Positions 8,712 through 17,456 of a DNA stretch of 64,000 nt are shown here, one piece after another. Both the position numbers and the translations under genes were made by a program. Numbering within the stretch: position 1 is the first letter of the stretch; each line of letters begins with the position of its first letter. Under the pieces are notes generated by a model. That model was given only the letters and a program-made list of their open reading frames with translations, was not told where the DNA came from and did not search any database. Source of the DNA: Saprospiraceae bacterium (GTDB lineage Bacteria > Bacteroidota > Bacteroidia > Chitinophagales > Saprospiraceae); assembly GCA_958295895.1 (NCBI GenBank), contig CATQHI010000013.1, positions 62,001 through 126,000 of the forward strand, given 5' to 3'.

Positions 8712-9197
8712 CTAGTCTCGGTAGGCAGCACGCTCTCCCTCCCCGTTGATCTGGCTCTTCGTATCATACCCCTGCCGGATCTCCCGCTGCCGCATCGGCA
8801 TACTGTCAATAAGCTCGATCAGCACCGAGGCCGGGGTGACGGAGTTACGCGCCCGGAACTTCTCGTGCCCATCTAGCCCCACCAGAATCAGCTCCAGCTG
8901 GTAGGGCTCCACGCTGAAGCGGTCGTAGTAGTAGGTTGAGGCGCTCTCATCGAGAAAAATGCCGGTATTCTCCTGCTCGCCCCCCGGGGGTGATGAGCAG
9001 GATCTTGACCATGCGCTCATCGAGCTGCTCGGAGGCCTCGCGCAGCAGACCGTACTGCTCTACAAACAGCGGATCGTTGATGTCGGAGTGAAGACCAGGA
9101 TGAGCCGGGCCTTCCACTGGTAGTCATTGACGCTCTGGGCCGTAGCGACGAGGGGAAGGAGCATAAGTAGGGTAGCAGAAAGGAGGGAGCGGATCAT
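8712..9197 (-). CDS. DUF4174-like secreted protein, two frameshifts
   Basis: ATG 9197 starts a signal peptide (MIRSLLSATLLMLLPLVATA-Q). The mature protein begins VNDYQWKARLILVFTP and contains the signature LVGLDGHEKFRAR and LIDSMPMRQREIR, which I recognise as the DUF4174 family. Two breaks interrupt it: near 9086 (a C missing on the coding strand, restoring VFTPDINDPLFVEQYG) and in the C6-G5 run 8980-8990 (one base extra, restoring LLITPGGEQENTG). The repaired protein is about 160 residues. Periplasmic or exported; function unknown. Confidence 0.7.
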
Positions 9198-9217
9198 GCC
9201 CATTAAAACGCGGGGCG

Positions 9218-9838
9218 TTAGTCCGTTGTTCCGGCCAGGGCCGCCAGGAGGGCGCGGAAGGACTCCGGCTCGCCGTAGAGGGCGTCCTGGTAGGTGGTGG
9301 CGCGCAGGCGCAGGTTCCAGGGCACGTCATCGCGTAGTTCCAACTCTACGGTAATGTTACCGAACTTCTGGTCCAGGCCACCACGCTCCAGCGGGGCGGT
9401 CTTACGCTGGTGGCGGGTGCGGGGCTTAAGGTAGTGCCGTTCCTGGGTCTCGACCCAGTCGCGGCGGCTGAACACCCGGCGGTCGCTGATCTGGGTGCGG
9501 TAGTTGAGGGCCAGCACCCGCTCCTTGAGGTAGTGGAAGAAGTGGTTGATCTCGTCGCGGCGGTACTGCAGATCGCTGAAGTGCACGACGAAGCCCTTGC
9601 TACTGGCCGTATCCAGGAAGCTTACGGAGTGATCGTTCTGCCGTCCGGCCAGGAACTGGGCGTACTGCTCGGTGATCCAGTCAAAGAGCCGCTGCCGGGC
9701 CGCGGTGCGCTTCCACCGCTCGTAGTCGGCCAGCTCCTCGGCGTCGCGCTCGATCATCTCGTGCACGGCCGGGGCCTGGGGGGTGCTCTGCTCGGCCGCA
9801 TCGAAGAGTGCCGTGATCTTATCCCAGAAACTAGCCAT
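9218..9838 (-). CDS. Conserved hypothetical protein
   Basis: 206 residues, intact, without signal peptide or membrane segment. N-terminus MASFWDKITALFDAAEQ, then a mostly helical charged chain with FFHYLKERVLALNYRTQISD and a C-terminal beta-rich part (FGNITVELELRDDVPWNLRL). It overlaps by eight bases the end of the upstream membrane protein gene, so the two are likely co-transcribed. I do not recognise the family. Confidence 0.6.
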   Translation of the reverse strand: MASFWDKITALFDAAEQSTPQAPAVHEMIERDAEELADYERWKRTAARQRLFDWITEQYAQFLAGRQNDHSVSFLDTASSKGFVVHFSDLQYRRDEINHFFHYLKERVLALNYRTQISDRRVFSRRDWVETQERHYLKPRTRHQRKTAPLERGGLDQKFGNITVELELRDDVPWNLRLRATTYQDALYGEPESFRALLAALAGTTD

Positions 9839-10349
9839 AGGGGGTGCGGTTGTAGCGGGTGACGGTACCGCGGTGGCGCTGTTCGCGCTCCTCGGTGTAA
9901 CCGAATTCGGCGTGGGGCAGCAGCCGGTTGAGTGTCTTGGTGACTAGTAGCAGCTGGTCCGGCCGCAGACTGAAATCATGGGCCTCGCCGCGGTCGTCCA
10001 CTAGGTAAAGCGTCGCGCTACGCATCAGGTTGAGGCCGAAGGGCATCCGCTCGGTGACCATGCCGTATACCCACACGATGCGTTCGGGGTGCTCGCGCAG
10101 CTCTTCGCGCCAGGCCGCCGCCGGTTGCTCGCCCAGCAGCCGCACCAGCCAGTATACGCCCAGCGTAGCGGCCAGGGCCCCCAGGAAGGGAAAGACTGCC
10201 GAGTAGCGCAGCGTGAACAGGCAGGTGGCCAGTCCGATTACTATCAGGGCCACGGCCGTGAGTTGCTTAGCCCGGTGCTCGCGCTCCATACTTTTCCAGA
10301 GGGGCACCAGCCCCGGGTGGCGCAGGATACGATCGTTCGACGGCGGCAT
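9831..10349 (-). CDS. Hypothetical two-helix membrane protein
   Basis: ATG 10349 (MPPSNDRILRHPGLVPLW) is chosen over an upstream ATG at 10424 because the extra 25 residues look non-coding. Two adjacent membrane helices (ALIVIGLATCLFTLRYSAVF and LGALAATLGVYWLVRLL) are followed by a soluble domain of about 100 residues (RIVWVYGMVTERMPFGLNLM and further). The gene is coupled to the following hypothetical gene by an eight-base overlap. Family not recognised. Confidence 0.55.
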   Translation of the reverse strand: MPPSNDRILRHPGLVPLWKSMEREHRAKQLTAVALIVIGLATCLFTLRYSAVFPFLGALAATLGVYWLVRLLGEQPAAAWREELREHPERIVWVYGMVTERMPFGLNLMRSATLYLVDDRGEAHDFSLRPDQLLLVTKTLNRLLPHAEFGYTEEREQRHRGTVTRYNRTPYG

Positions 10350-10451
10350 ACCTGGTATAGGTCCAAAGCCGCGATCTGGTTTATCCCCTACCCCCCTTTT
10401 TGTGTCGCCCGGGCAAACATGCACTTGCCCGACTACGCTTAGGTACTACGT

Positions 10452-12632
10452 ATGCCCGCCGATAATAAAATTCAATCCTACGCCCACGTCGTCGTGCTGG
10501 ATGCCGCTTCCCTGCGCATACGGGCCCTGAGCGATAACGTACAGCAAATCACGGGCGGGGACGCAGGTGCACTACTGGGAGAACCGGCTACCAGTCTGTT
10601 CTCTCAGTCACTGCTCGACGAGCTACCCATCAACCGGGCACGTCGCGTTCCCCTTCCCCAGCGCATTGGTAGCGACGGGCCGATAGACTGGGGGCAGCGC
10701 CAGCTCATCCCCTTTTTTTACGCTGAAACCATTGTACTGGAGATCGAGCCCTACCTCCAGAACGAGCTCGGTAGCCTCGACCGGGAGGTAGCCCTCAACG
10801 ACATCACCGAGGACCTGCTGGAGGCCGTCGACCTCGATGAACTGCTCGACCTGGTGTGCCGCAAGCTGGCCGGCTACCTTAGATTCAACCGCATCATCAC
10901 CTACCAATTCGAGGACGGCGGTACCGGGCTGGTGCGCAACGAATATACCGACGGCAGACTGCCCTCCATGCTGGGGCTGCGGTACCGCCCCTTCGACTTT
11001 TCGGAGGAGGGCTACCGGCTGCACGAGCGGGAAACGGTACTCAACTTCAGCATCTCGGCCATCCCCTTCGTCTCCGTGCGCGGCGATCTGGACGGCGGCG
11101 AGGAGGCCATCAACTACCACCTGGGCTGCCGCACTCCCTCCCCCAGCTTCGAGCGCTTCATGGTGGAATCGAAGTTCAAGACCCTGCTCAGTATCGCCAT
11201 CGTGGTCGACGGCAACCCCTGGGGTATGCTTTTCGGTCACACGATCCCGGAGACCAAACTCGACTACCAGTTGCGCACCTTTGCCCACCTCATCGGTACG
11301 CTCACTGGACAGAACATCGCCTACCGGCTGCTGGAGGAGCTCAGGCAGCGGCTACTGACCTCCGACGTGGTGCGCTCCCGCCTGCGCGAGCGCATCGCCG
11401 GTGCTCCGAGTATGTCGGAGGGGCTACTGGGCGAAGACCCCTCCCTGCTCGACTACCTGCCCGATACCTCCGGGGCGGCCGTCCACATCGAAGACCAGCT
11501 CAGTACCCTGGGTAGTACGCCGTCCGAAGACCACATCCTCGGGATCGTATCCTGGGCACGGACCACCATGGATACCCAGCAGGATTACCTGGCCCTCACT
11601 AATCTCGCAGAGCGCTACCCTGGTGTGGATTTACACGGATTGGCCGCCGGCATTCTTTTCCTGCCGCTCAACGCCAGTCGCAGTGAGTGGGTGATCTGGT
11701 TTCGCCCCGAACGGGTCGAGGAGATCCTCTACGGCAGTTCCGCCGCCGAGCACCCCGCCGGGGGGGCAGCCCGCTACGAACCGGTCAGGGAGTCGCGCCG
11801 CGGCTACGCCACACCCTGGACCGCCGCCCAGCTCCGCGCCGCCACTGAGCTACAGACCTTCGTGCGCGACGTGGTCATGGAACGCTACACCCACCTGCGC
11901 CGCGTCAACGAGCAGCTCAAGACGGCCTACGCCGAGATGGAGGACTTCAGTTACATGGTCAGTCACGACCTGCGGGCGCCGCTGCGTGGCATCGATGGGT
12001 TCGCTGAAATCTTACTCGAGGACTACGGCACCGGTATCGGGGAGGGGGGTAAGGAGCTCATCCATACCATCCAGTACAATGCCGCGCGGATGAACCAGTT
12101 CATCGCCGATATATTGGAGCTGAGCCGCGTGGGCCGCGCCAAGCTCATCGTCAACGAGCTCGACGTGCCCCGGCTGGTGGAGGAAGCCGTGAAGGAGGTC
12201 AATCAGCAGATGGGGCTCAACGCCACGGTACACATCGACCGCCCCCTACCGACGATCCGGGGAGATCGGGAGCAACTAGCCGTAGTGTTCCGCCAACTTA
12301 TCTCCAACGCCATCAAGTACAGCGCCCTGCGGGCCGACCCCCAGATCGACGTAGGCTTCCGGCCCCACCCCCACCGTAGGCAGCAGGGCGAGTTTTACGT
12401 CTCCGATAACGGCATCGGCATTGCCCCCCAGCACCAGCAGCGCGTCTTCGGGATGTTCAACCGCCTGGTAACCCAGGAGGAGTACGCCGGCAACGGGGTA
12501 GGGCTGGCCATCGTGCGCCGCATCGTGAAGCGGCACCACGGGGAGGTACGCATCGAGAGCAGTCCCGGCCGGGGTACCACGATGCTTTTTTATACCGATC
12601 TTCCGGCCCCAACGGTACACCAAACAAACTAA
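10452..12632 (+). CDS. Phytochrome-like sensor histidine kinase, degenerate chromophore pocket
   Basis: 726 residues: PAS-like N-terminus (about 1-110), GAF (about 130-290), PHY (about 310-455), HisKA with phospho-acceptor His505 in YMVSHDLRAPLRGIDGFAEI, and HATPase_c with N, G1 (DNGIGIAP) and G2 (GNGVGLAIV) boxes. The overall plan and the PHY motif WFRPE mark it as a phytochrome relative of the kinase encoded downstream at 13226. However, it starts exactly where the CDxEP cysteine segment should have ended. The pocket His is Phe (SPSFERF instead of SPxHxEY), and PxSDIP is replaced by RPFDFS. Biliverdin attachment therefore looks unlikely. It is followed by a response regulator gene after 66 bases. 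Confidence 0.85.
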   Translation: MPADNKIQSYAHVVVLDAASLRIRALSDNVQQITGGDAGALLGEPATSLFSQSLLDELPINRARRVPLPQRIGSDGPIDWGQRQLIPFFYAETIVLEIEPYLQNELGSLDREVALNDITEDLLEAVDLDELLDLVCRKLAGYLRFNRIITYQFEDGGTGLVRNEYTDGRLPSMLGLRYRPFDFSEEGYRLHERETVLNFSISAIPFVSVRGDLDGGEEAINYHLGCRTPSPSFERFMVESKFKTLLSIAIVVDGNPWGMLFGHTIPETKLDYQLRTFAHLIGTLTGQNIAYRLLEELRQRLLTSDVVRSRLRERIAGAPSMSEGLLGEDPSLLDYLPDTSGAAVHIEDQLSTLGSTPSEDHILGIVSWARTTMDTQQDYLALTNLAERYPGVDLHGLAAGILFLPLNASRSEWVIWFRPERVEEILYGSSAAEHPAGGAARYEPVRESRRGYATPWTAAQLRAATELQTFVRDVVMERYTHLRRVNEQLKTAYAEMEDFSYMVSHDLRAPLRGIDGFAEILLEDYGTGIGEGGKELIHTIQYNAARMNQFIADILELSRVGRAKLIVNELDVPRLVEEAVKEVNQQMGLNATVHIDRPLPTIRGDREQLAVVFRQLISNAIKYSALRADPQIDVGFRPHPHRRQQGEFYVSDNGIGIAPQHQQRVFGMFNRLVTQEEYAGNGVGLAIVRRIVKRHHGEVRIESSPGRGTTMLFYTDLPAPTVHQTN

Positions 12633-12698
12633 CCGATTTTCCACTTCTATGGAGTAGCGTTAGCTGGCCGTTATCACATTCGTTCCCCCGTCACTCTC

Positions 12699-13133
12699 AT
12701 GTACAACAATCAAATCCTTCTCGCCGAAGACGATACGACCGACGCCGATTTTTTCAAGCGCGCCCTCAATCGTCTCGACGCGCCCCCCGACCTTGTCTGG
12801 TGCCGTACCGGTACCGAGGCCTACGAAGGGCTCCAGCGGAGCAGTCACGCCGATACCGCCTCCCTACCCCGCTTAGCTATTCTAGACATCAAGATGCCCG
12901 GCATGAACGGCCTGGAGCTGCTGGAAAAAATCAAGACGGACGACCGGCTGAAAAATATGCCCGTCATCATCATGTCGAGTAGCGACGAGCCGCAGGATAT
13001 CGCCCGTGCCTACGAAAGTGGCGCCAATGGCTACCTGGTAAAGCCTAATCGCTTTCAGGACCTTCGGGAGCTGGTAGGCTCCATCAACTACTTCTGGATC
13101 AAAACCAACCGGCTGCGCCCCCTACCGAGCTAG
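12699..13133 (+). CDS. Single-domain response regulator (Rcp1-like)
   Basis: 144 residues consisting only of a receiver domain. Acidic pair Asp11/Asp12, phosphoacceptor Asp63 (LAILDIKMPGM), switch Ser/Thr in IIMSSSD and Lys115 (YLVKPN) are all present. There is no output domain. Such stand-alone receivers accompany phytochrome kinases in cyanobacteria (Rcp1) and Bacteroidota, passing phosphate to an unknown target. The position right after the degenerate phytochrome kinase makes that kinase the likely partner. Confidence 0.88.
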   Translation: MYNNQILLAEDDTTDADFFKRALNRLDAPPDLVWCRTGTEAYEGLQRSSHADTASLPRLAILDIKMPGMNGLELLEKIKTDDRLKNMPVIIMSSSDEPQDIARAYESGANGYLVKPNRFQDLRELVGSINYFWIKTNRLRPLPS

Positions 13134-13225
13134 CCCACCGCTTTCTTTGGCCTACTTATACAACAAGGTGTTTTGTTTTGCATTAACCTCTAAGCGCGGC
13201 ACGGCAGCGTAGTATAACCCAGCTT

Positions 13226-15538
13226 ATGTCTTTAGCTTCTGATCCGGTCGCGGAGTCCATCCGGGAAGTATACCCTTACCAGGTAGACCTAGAGAACTGT
13301 GACGTGGAGCCCCTGCGCCACATCCAGGTGGTACAGGCCCACGCCTGCCTACTGGCCGTAGAGATCGATTCCCTCACCGTACGCTACGTCAGCGAGAACA
13401 CGGATAGCTTCCTCGGCAGGTCGTGGGAGGAGGTGATCGATACCCACCTGAGCACGGTATTTAAGCCCGAGGTCTTAGGACAAATTCCATTAGGCCTGAG
13501 CCGCTCCGAAGGCTTTGATACCATCAACCCCATTTTGTCCATCCTCGAGGTCGATGGACAGTCCCTACTGCGCAACGTCATCATCCACCGCTCCGGCAAG
13601 CTGCTGATTCTGGAGGTAGAGGCCACCGAGCGCGATACGCGTACTACCGGCTACCAGCAACTCCTGGCCCGCTCCATCTACCGCATCCAGAACACCACCG
13701 ATCCGGTCAAGCTGTTCCCCGAGACGGCCATGATCATCAAGCAGGTGTCGGGCTACGACCGCGTGATGGTCTATCAGTTCGATAAGGACTACAACGGGGA
13801 GGTCATTGCCGAGACCCGCAACGAGGAGTTGGAACCCTATGAGGGGTTGCGCTATCCCCACACCGACATTCCCAAGCAGGCCCGGGAGCTCTACCTGACC
13901 AATCGCGTACGCCTGATCAGCGGTACGTCCGAAAAACCGGCCCGCATCCGCCGCAGTCGGGAAGTGCCGCAGGGCGAGCCCCTCGACCTCACCCATGCGA
14001 CCAGTCGGGGCGTATCTCCGGTGCATCTGGAGTACCTCGGTTATATGGGCGTGGACAATTCGCTTAGCGTAGCCATCGTCTTGCAGGATAAACTCTGGGG
14101 GCTCTTCGCCCTCCACCACTATTCGCCGCGTACCATCGACTACGAGGTGCGCAACGTGCTGCTATTCATCGGTCAGATCTTCAGCGGTCACCTGGCGCTA
14201 CAGGCCGCCAACCGCTACCGCGAGCAGACCCTGACGCGCAACCTGGCCCGCCTGGCCATTGGCGAGCAAATCACTAAGACGCGCGACATCTTTGACGGAC
14301 TCACCTCCGGGAGCTACTCCATTATGAGTATGTTCCCGAATACTAACGGAGCGGCCATCTCCTTCGAGGATCGGCTACAGTGCCACGGCCAATACCCCGC
14401 CTGCGAGCATCTTGAGGAGCTCGTTGCGTGGGTTAAAGATACCCAGGTTGCGGCCCAGGACCTCTACTACGAGAACGACTCTATTGGGACTCACTTTTCC
14501 CTCTTCGAGCAGTACTGCGATACGGCCGCCGGCTTCCTGCTGGTATTTCTCAACCCCGCCCAGACCGACTGGCTCTGCTGGTTTCGCCCCGGACTGGTGC
14601 AGCAGATCACCTGGGGCGGTAAGCCCGAGAAGAATCTCATCGTCACCAATGAGACCCGCCGTATGGGGCCCCGCAAGAGTTTCGCCCGCTACGTCGAGAC
14701 CGTCGAGGGCTGCGCCGCCCCCTGGTCCGACACTGAGATCGATGCCGCCCTGGCCCTGCGCATCACCGTTATCAACAGCCTCCTGCAACGCTACACTGAG
14801 GTCAAGGAGATCAATGAGCGGCTACAGAAAGCCTACGAGGATCTGGAAACCTTCAGTTACACCGTCTCCCACGACCTGCGGGCACCACTACGGGCCATTA
14901 GTGGGTACGCCGAGATCATGGAAGAGGACTACGGACAGGAACTCGATGATGAGGCCAGGGGGCTCCTACAGGGCATCCAGCGGGGTGTGGACCAGATGAA
15001 CAACTTCATCACCGACATTCTGGATCTGAGCCGGGTGGGGAGTAGCGGACTTCAACTCGAACGCACGGCGGTGGCTCCCCTGGTACGCGACGTCCTGCTG
15101 GAGCTCAACCTCATTTACCCCCGTTCCGTGGACATCGCCGTCATTCTCGATGAGAATATGCCTGCCGTGGTAGCCGATCCCCGCCTCCTTCGCCAGCTGT
15201 ACACCAACCTGCTATCCAATAGCCTCAAGTACGCTACCCGCGGTGCGAACGGTAAGCTGGCGATCCGGGTAGGGTCCTACCCTGATCCGAAATCAGGCTT
15301 CCAGGTCTATACGGTGAGCAATACCGGCCCGGCCATTCCCGAGGAGTACCGGCAGACGATCTTCCAGATGTTCTCCCGCATGTCCTCGACCAGTAGTACC
15401 GACGGCACGGGCGTAGGCCTAGCCATCGTGGAGCGCATCGTCGATCGCCACCTCGGTAAGGTGTGGGTGGACGAAGACCAGCTAGGCGTAACCTTCCATT
15501 TTTACCTCAATGCCGAGAACCTCCGTAATGATGGATAA
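13226..15538 (+). CDS. bphP: Bacteriophytochrome sensor histidine kinase
   Basis: 770 residues with canonical PAS-GAF-PHY-HisKA-HATPase_c order. The biliverdin-binding cysteine is Cys25 in NCDVEPL. The GAF pocket has YPHTDIP (Asp214, equivalent of the PASDIP Asp), SPVHLEYLGYMGV (His267) and a FALHHY histidine pair near 297. The PHY tongue has WFRPGLVQQITWGG and PRKSF. The kinase H-box is YTVSHDLRAPL (His549), with G boxes including GTGVGLAIVERI. Bacteriophytochromes are red/far-red photoreceptors using biliverdin from haem oxygenase, encoded here two genes downstream. The stop overlaps the start of the next response regulator, indicating translational coupling. Confidence 0.93.
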   Translation: MSLASDPVAESIREVYPYQVDLENCDVEPLRHIQVVQAHACLLAVEIDSLTVRYVSENTDSFLGRSWEEVIDTHLSTVFKPEVLGQIPLGLSRSEGFDTINPILSILEVDGQSLLRNVIIHRSGKLLILEVEATERDTRTTGYQQLLARSIYRIQNTTDPVKLFPETAMIIKQVSGYDRVMVYQFDKDYNGEVIAETRNEELEPYEGLRYPHTDIPKQARELYLTNRVRLISGTSEKPARIRRSREVPQGEPLDLTHATSRGVSPVHLEYLGYMGVDNSLSVAIVLQDKLWGLFALHHYSPRTIDYEVRNVLLFIGQIFSGHLALQAANRYREQTLTRNLARLAIGEQITKTRDIFDGLTSGSYSIMSMFPNTNGAAISFEDRLQCHGQYPACEHLEELVAWVKDTQVAAQDLYYENDSIGTHFSLFEQYCDTAAGFLLVFLNPAQTDWLCWFRPGLVQQITWGGKPEKNLIVTNETRRMGPRKSFARYVETVEGCAAPWSDTEIDAALALRITVINSLLQRYTEVKEINERLQKAYEDLETFSYTVSHDLRAPLRAISGYAEIMEEDYGQELDDEARGLLQGIQRGVDQMNNFITDILDLSRVGSSGLQLERTAVAPLVRDVLLELNLIYPRSVDIAVILDENMPAVVADPRLLRQLYTNLLSNSLKYATRGANGKLAIRVGSYPDPKSGFQVYTVSNTGPAIPEEYRQTIFQMFSRMSSTSSTDGTGVGLAIVERIVDRHLGKVWVDEDQLGVTFHFYLNAENLRNDG

Positions 15539-15974
15539 GGAAGTGAGCACCGAGGTAGCCCCCTATATTCTTTACGCGGAGGATAACCCCGCCGACTCCC
15601 ACTTCCTACTACGCGCCTTTGGCCGCGACCATCCAGACCAGGAGTTGATCCACCTGGAAAACGGACAACTGGTTAAGGAATACTTACTACGCATAGTAGC
15701 CGAGGGCGCCCCCCTCCCTACCCTAGTTGTGCTGGACATCAAAATGCCGGGCATGAGCGGTCTGGAAGTCCTCGAATTCATCCGCCACCACCCCCGCCTT
15801 TACCGCCTGCCCGTCATCCTACTCAGTGCCTCCGAGGAGGAGCGCGACCTCGACCGCGCCTACCACAGCCGCGTCAACGCCTACCTGGTCAAACCCGGCC
15901 GCTACCGGCAGCTCCGCGAACTGACCAAGACCATCCAGCTACTGTGGGTCCGCTACAATCGGGTAGCCCTATGA
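15528..15974 (+). CDS. Single-domain response regulator (Rcp1-like)
   Basis: 148 residues from ATG 15528 (a second ATG follows directly). It contains only a receiver domain: acidic pocket YAEDNPAD, phosphoacceptor Asp70 (VVLDIKMPGM), LLSASEEE and the conserved Lys in YLVKPGR. The start lies inside the end of the bacteriophytochrome gene (ATGATGGATAA), and its own TGA overlaps the haem oxygenase ATG. All three are therefore translated as a unit, and the phytochrome is the obvious phosphodonor. The C-terminal LLWVRYNRVAL parallels the first regulator's FWIKTNRL. Confidence 0.9.
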   Translation: MMDKEVSTEVAPYILYAEDNPADSHFLLRAFGRDHPDQELIHLENGQLVKEYLLRIVAEGAPLPTLVVLDIKMPGMSGLEVLEFIRHHPRLYRLPVILLSASEEERDLDRAYHSRVNAYLVKPGRYRQLRELTKTIQLLWVRYNRVAL

Positions 15975-16501
15975 GCAGCACCAGCCCCCTGCTCCGGGCC
16001 CTCCGCGACGGCACCCGGGCCGCGCACCAGCAACTGGAGGACGTCACGCTGGGCGATAAAATCATGGACGGCAGCCTCTCCCCCACCGAGTACCGCCACA
16101 TCCTGACCTGGCAGCGGGCCGTACACGAGATCCTGGAACCAGGTGTGGTAGGCTTTGCCCTGGGAGCGTACCGCTACCGCCCTCGCTTCGTAGCGGATAC
16201 CGCTGAGGACGTCCCCGCGCCGCCACCAGTCGATGCTATCGGTCGGGTGTACGTCCTGGAGGGGGCCAGCCTCGGCGGCAGCATGATCTACCGCAAACTG
16301 CAGACTAATCTTAGCCTGACGGACGAGGCCCCCTTTACCTTCTACCGCGACCAGGCGGATTGGGGGCTCGCACAGTGGCGCAACTTTGTGGCGGCCATCA
16401 GCGCACATCCCTTTACCGAAGCGGAGATTCGGACGGCGGTCAAAAGCGCCCGGGACACCTTCGCCACCTTCGCCCGGCAGTGGGCGGCCACGGCCGGCTA
16501 G
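15971..16501 (+). CDS. bphO: Biliverdin-producing haem oxygenase
   Basis: 176 residues. The proximal haem ligand is His19 in GTRAAHQQLED, and the distal-helix signature is GRVYVLEGASLGGSMIYRKL. These fit the bacterial BphO/HO family, which opens haem to biliverdin, CO and iron. The ATGA overlap with the preceding regulator and immediate linkage to a phytochrome indicate that the product is the chromophore. It is short compared with HmuO-type enzymes but normal for BphO. Confidence 0.88.
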   Translation: MSSTSPLLRALRDGTRAAHQQLEDVTLGDKIMDGSLSPTEYRHILTWQRAVHEILEPGVVGFALGAYRYRPRFVADTAEDVPAPPPVDAIGRVYVLEGASLGGSMIYRKLQTNLSLTDEAPFTFYRDQADWGLAQWRNFVAAISAHPFTEAEIRTAVKSARDTFATFARQWAATAG

Positions 16502-16502
16502 T

Positions 16503-16510
16503 TACCTTCG
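16503..16510 (+). promoter_or_regulatory. Possible -7 element upstream of hemF
   Basis: TACCTTCG lies four bases before the hemF ATG at 16515, one mismatch from TAnnTTTG. It could give a leaderless hemF transcript separate from the phytochrome operon. There is no -33 motif at good spacing, so this is weak. Confidence 0.3.
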
Positions 16511-16514
16511 CCGC

Positions 16515-17423
16515 ATGCCCACCGCCGAACCCGACCGCGACGAGATCACGGCCTATTTCCGTAGCCTGCAGGACGACATCTGCGGCCAGCTCTCCGCAGC
16601 CGATGATGACATCCCCTTCACCGAGGATGAGTGGGAACGCCCCGGCGGCGGCGGCGGCCGGGCCCGGGTATTACTGGGCCACCACATCGAAAAGGGCGGC
16701 GTCAACTTCAGTGCCGTACACGGGGAGCTACCCCCGGCTGCGGCGGCAAGTTTACACACCGAGGCCGGCGAGACTAGTTTCTATGCTACTGGCGTGAGCA
16801 TTGTGCTGCACCCCCGCAACGTGCACGTGCCCATTATCCACATGAACGTGCGCTACTTCGAGCTCGACGGGGGGCGCTACTGGTTTGGTGGGGGCATCGA
16901 TCTGACGCCGCACTATGTCGTGGCCGAGGATGCTCAGTTCTTCCACGAGCAACTAAGGCAGACCTGTGACCGCTTCGACACCAGCTACTACCCCCGCTTC
17001 AAGAAGTGGGCCGACGATTACTTCTACATCCCCCACCGCCAGGAGACCCGGGGCGTGGGCGGCATTTTCTTCGACCGGCTACAGCCCGCGGCGGAGCAAA
17101 AGACCAAGCGGGAGCTCTTCGACTTTACGGCCGCCGTGGGGGAGACGTTTGTGCCCGCCTACCTACCCTTGCACCTGCGTTCGCGGCAAAAGGAGGTCAC
17201 GCCGGAGCAGCACCGCTGGCAGGAACTCCGCCGGGGCCGGTACGTGGAGTTCAACCTGGTGTGGGACCGCGGCACCAAGTTCGGCCTGACCACCAACGGC
17301 CGCACCGAAAGTATACTGATGAGCCTGCCCCCCCTGGCGGGCTGGACCTACGACTACCAGGCCGCCCCGGGTAGCCCGGAGGCCGAAACCCTGGCTCTAC
17401 TACGCAAGGGGGTCAACTGGTGA
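16515..17423 (+). CDS. hemF: Oxygen-dependent coproporphyrinogen III oxidase
   Basis: 302 residues, the normal HemF length. Typical motifs are GVNFSAVHG, NVRYFELDGGRYWFGGGIDL, KKWADDYFYIPHR, RGVGGIFFDRL and the C-terminal RGTKFGLTTNGRTESILMSL. It converts coproporphyrinogen III to protoporphyrinogen IX with O2 in the cytoplasm. ATG 16515 is chosen because homology begins at MPTAEPDRDE; the frame is open further upstream inside the haem oxygenase gene. Placed directly after bphO, it may supply haem for chromophore synthesis. Confidence 0.93.
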   Translation: MPTAEPDRDEITAYFRSLQDDICGQLSAADDDIPFTEDEWERPGGGGGRARVLLGHHIEKGGVNFSAVHGELPPAAAASLHTEAGETSFYATGVSIVLHPRNVHVPIIHMNVRYFELDGGRYWFGGGIDLTPHYVVAEDAQFFHEQLRQTCDRFDTSYYPRFKKWADDYFYIPHRQETRGVGGIFFDRLQPAAEQKTKRELFDFTAAVGETFVPAYLPLHLRSRQKEVTPEQHRWQELRRGRYVEFNLVWDRGTKFGLTTNGRTESILMSLPPLAGWTYDYQAAPGSPEAETLALLRKGVNW

Positions 17424-17456
17424 GCCGATTGCCTACCTCATGCGTTCACCTACCGT

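Noticed and set aside
13134-13225. Promoter before the bacteriophytochrome gene
   Set aside because: TTTTG and TATAAC words exist, but spacing and sequence do not fit the Bacteroidota -33/-7 pattern.
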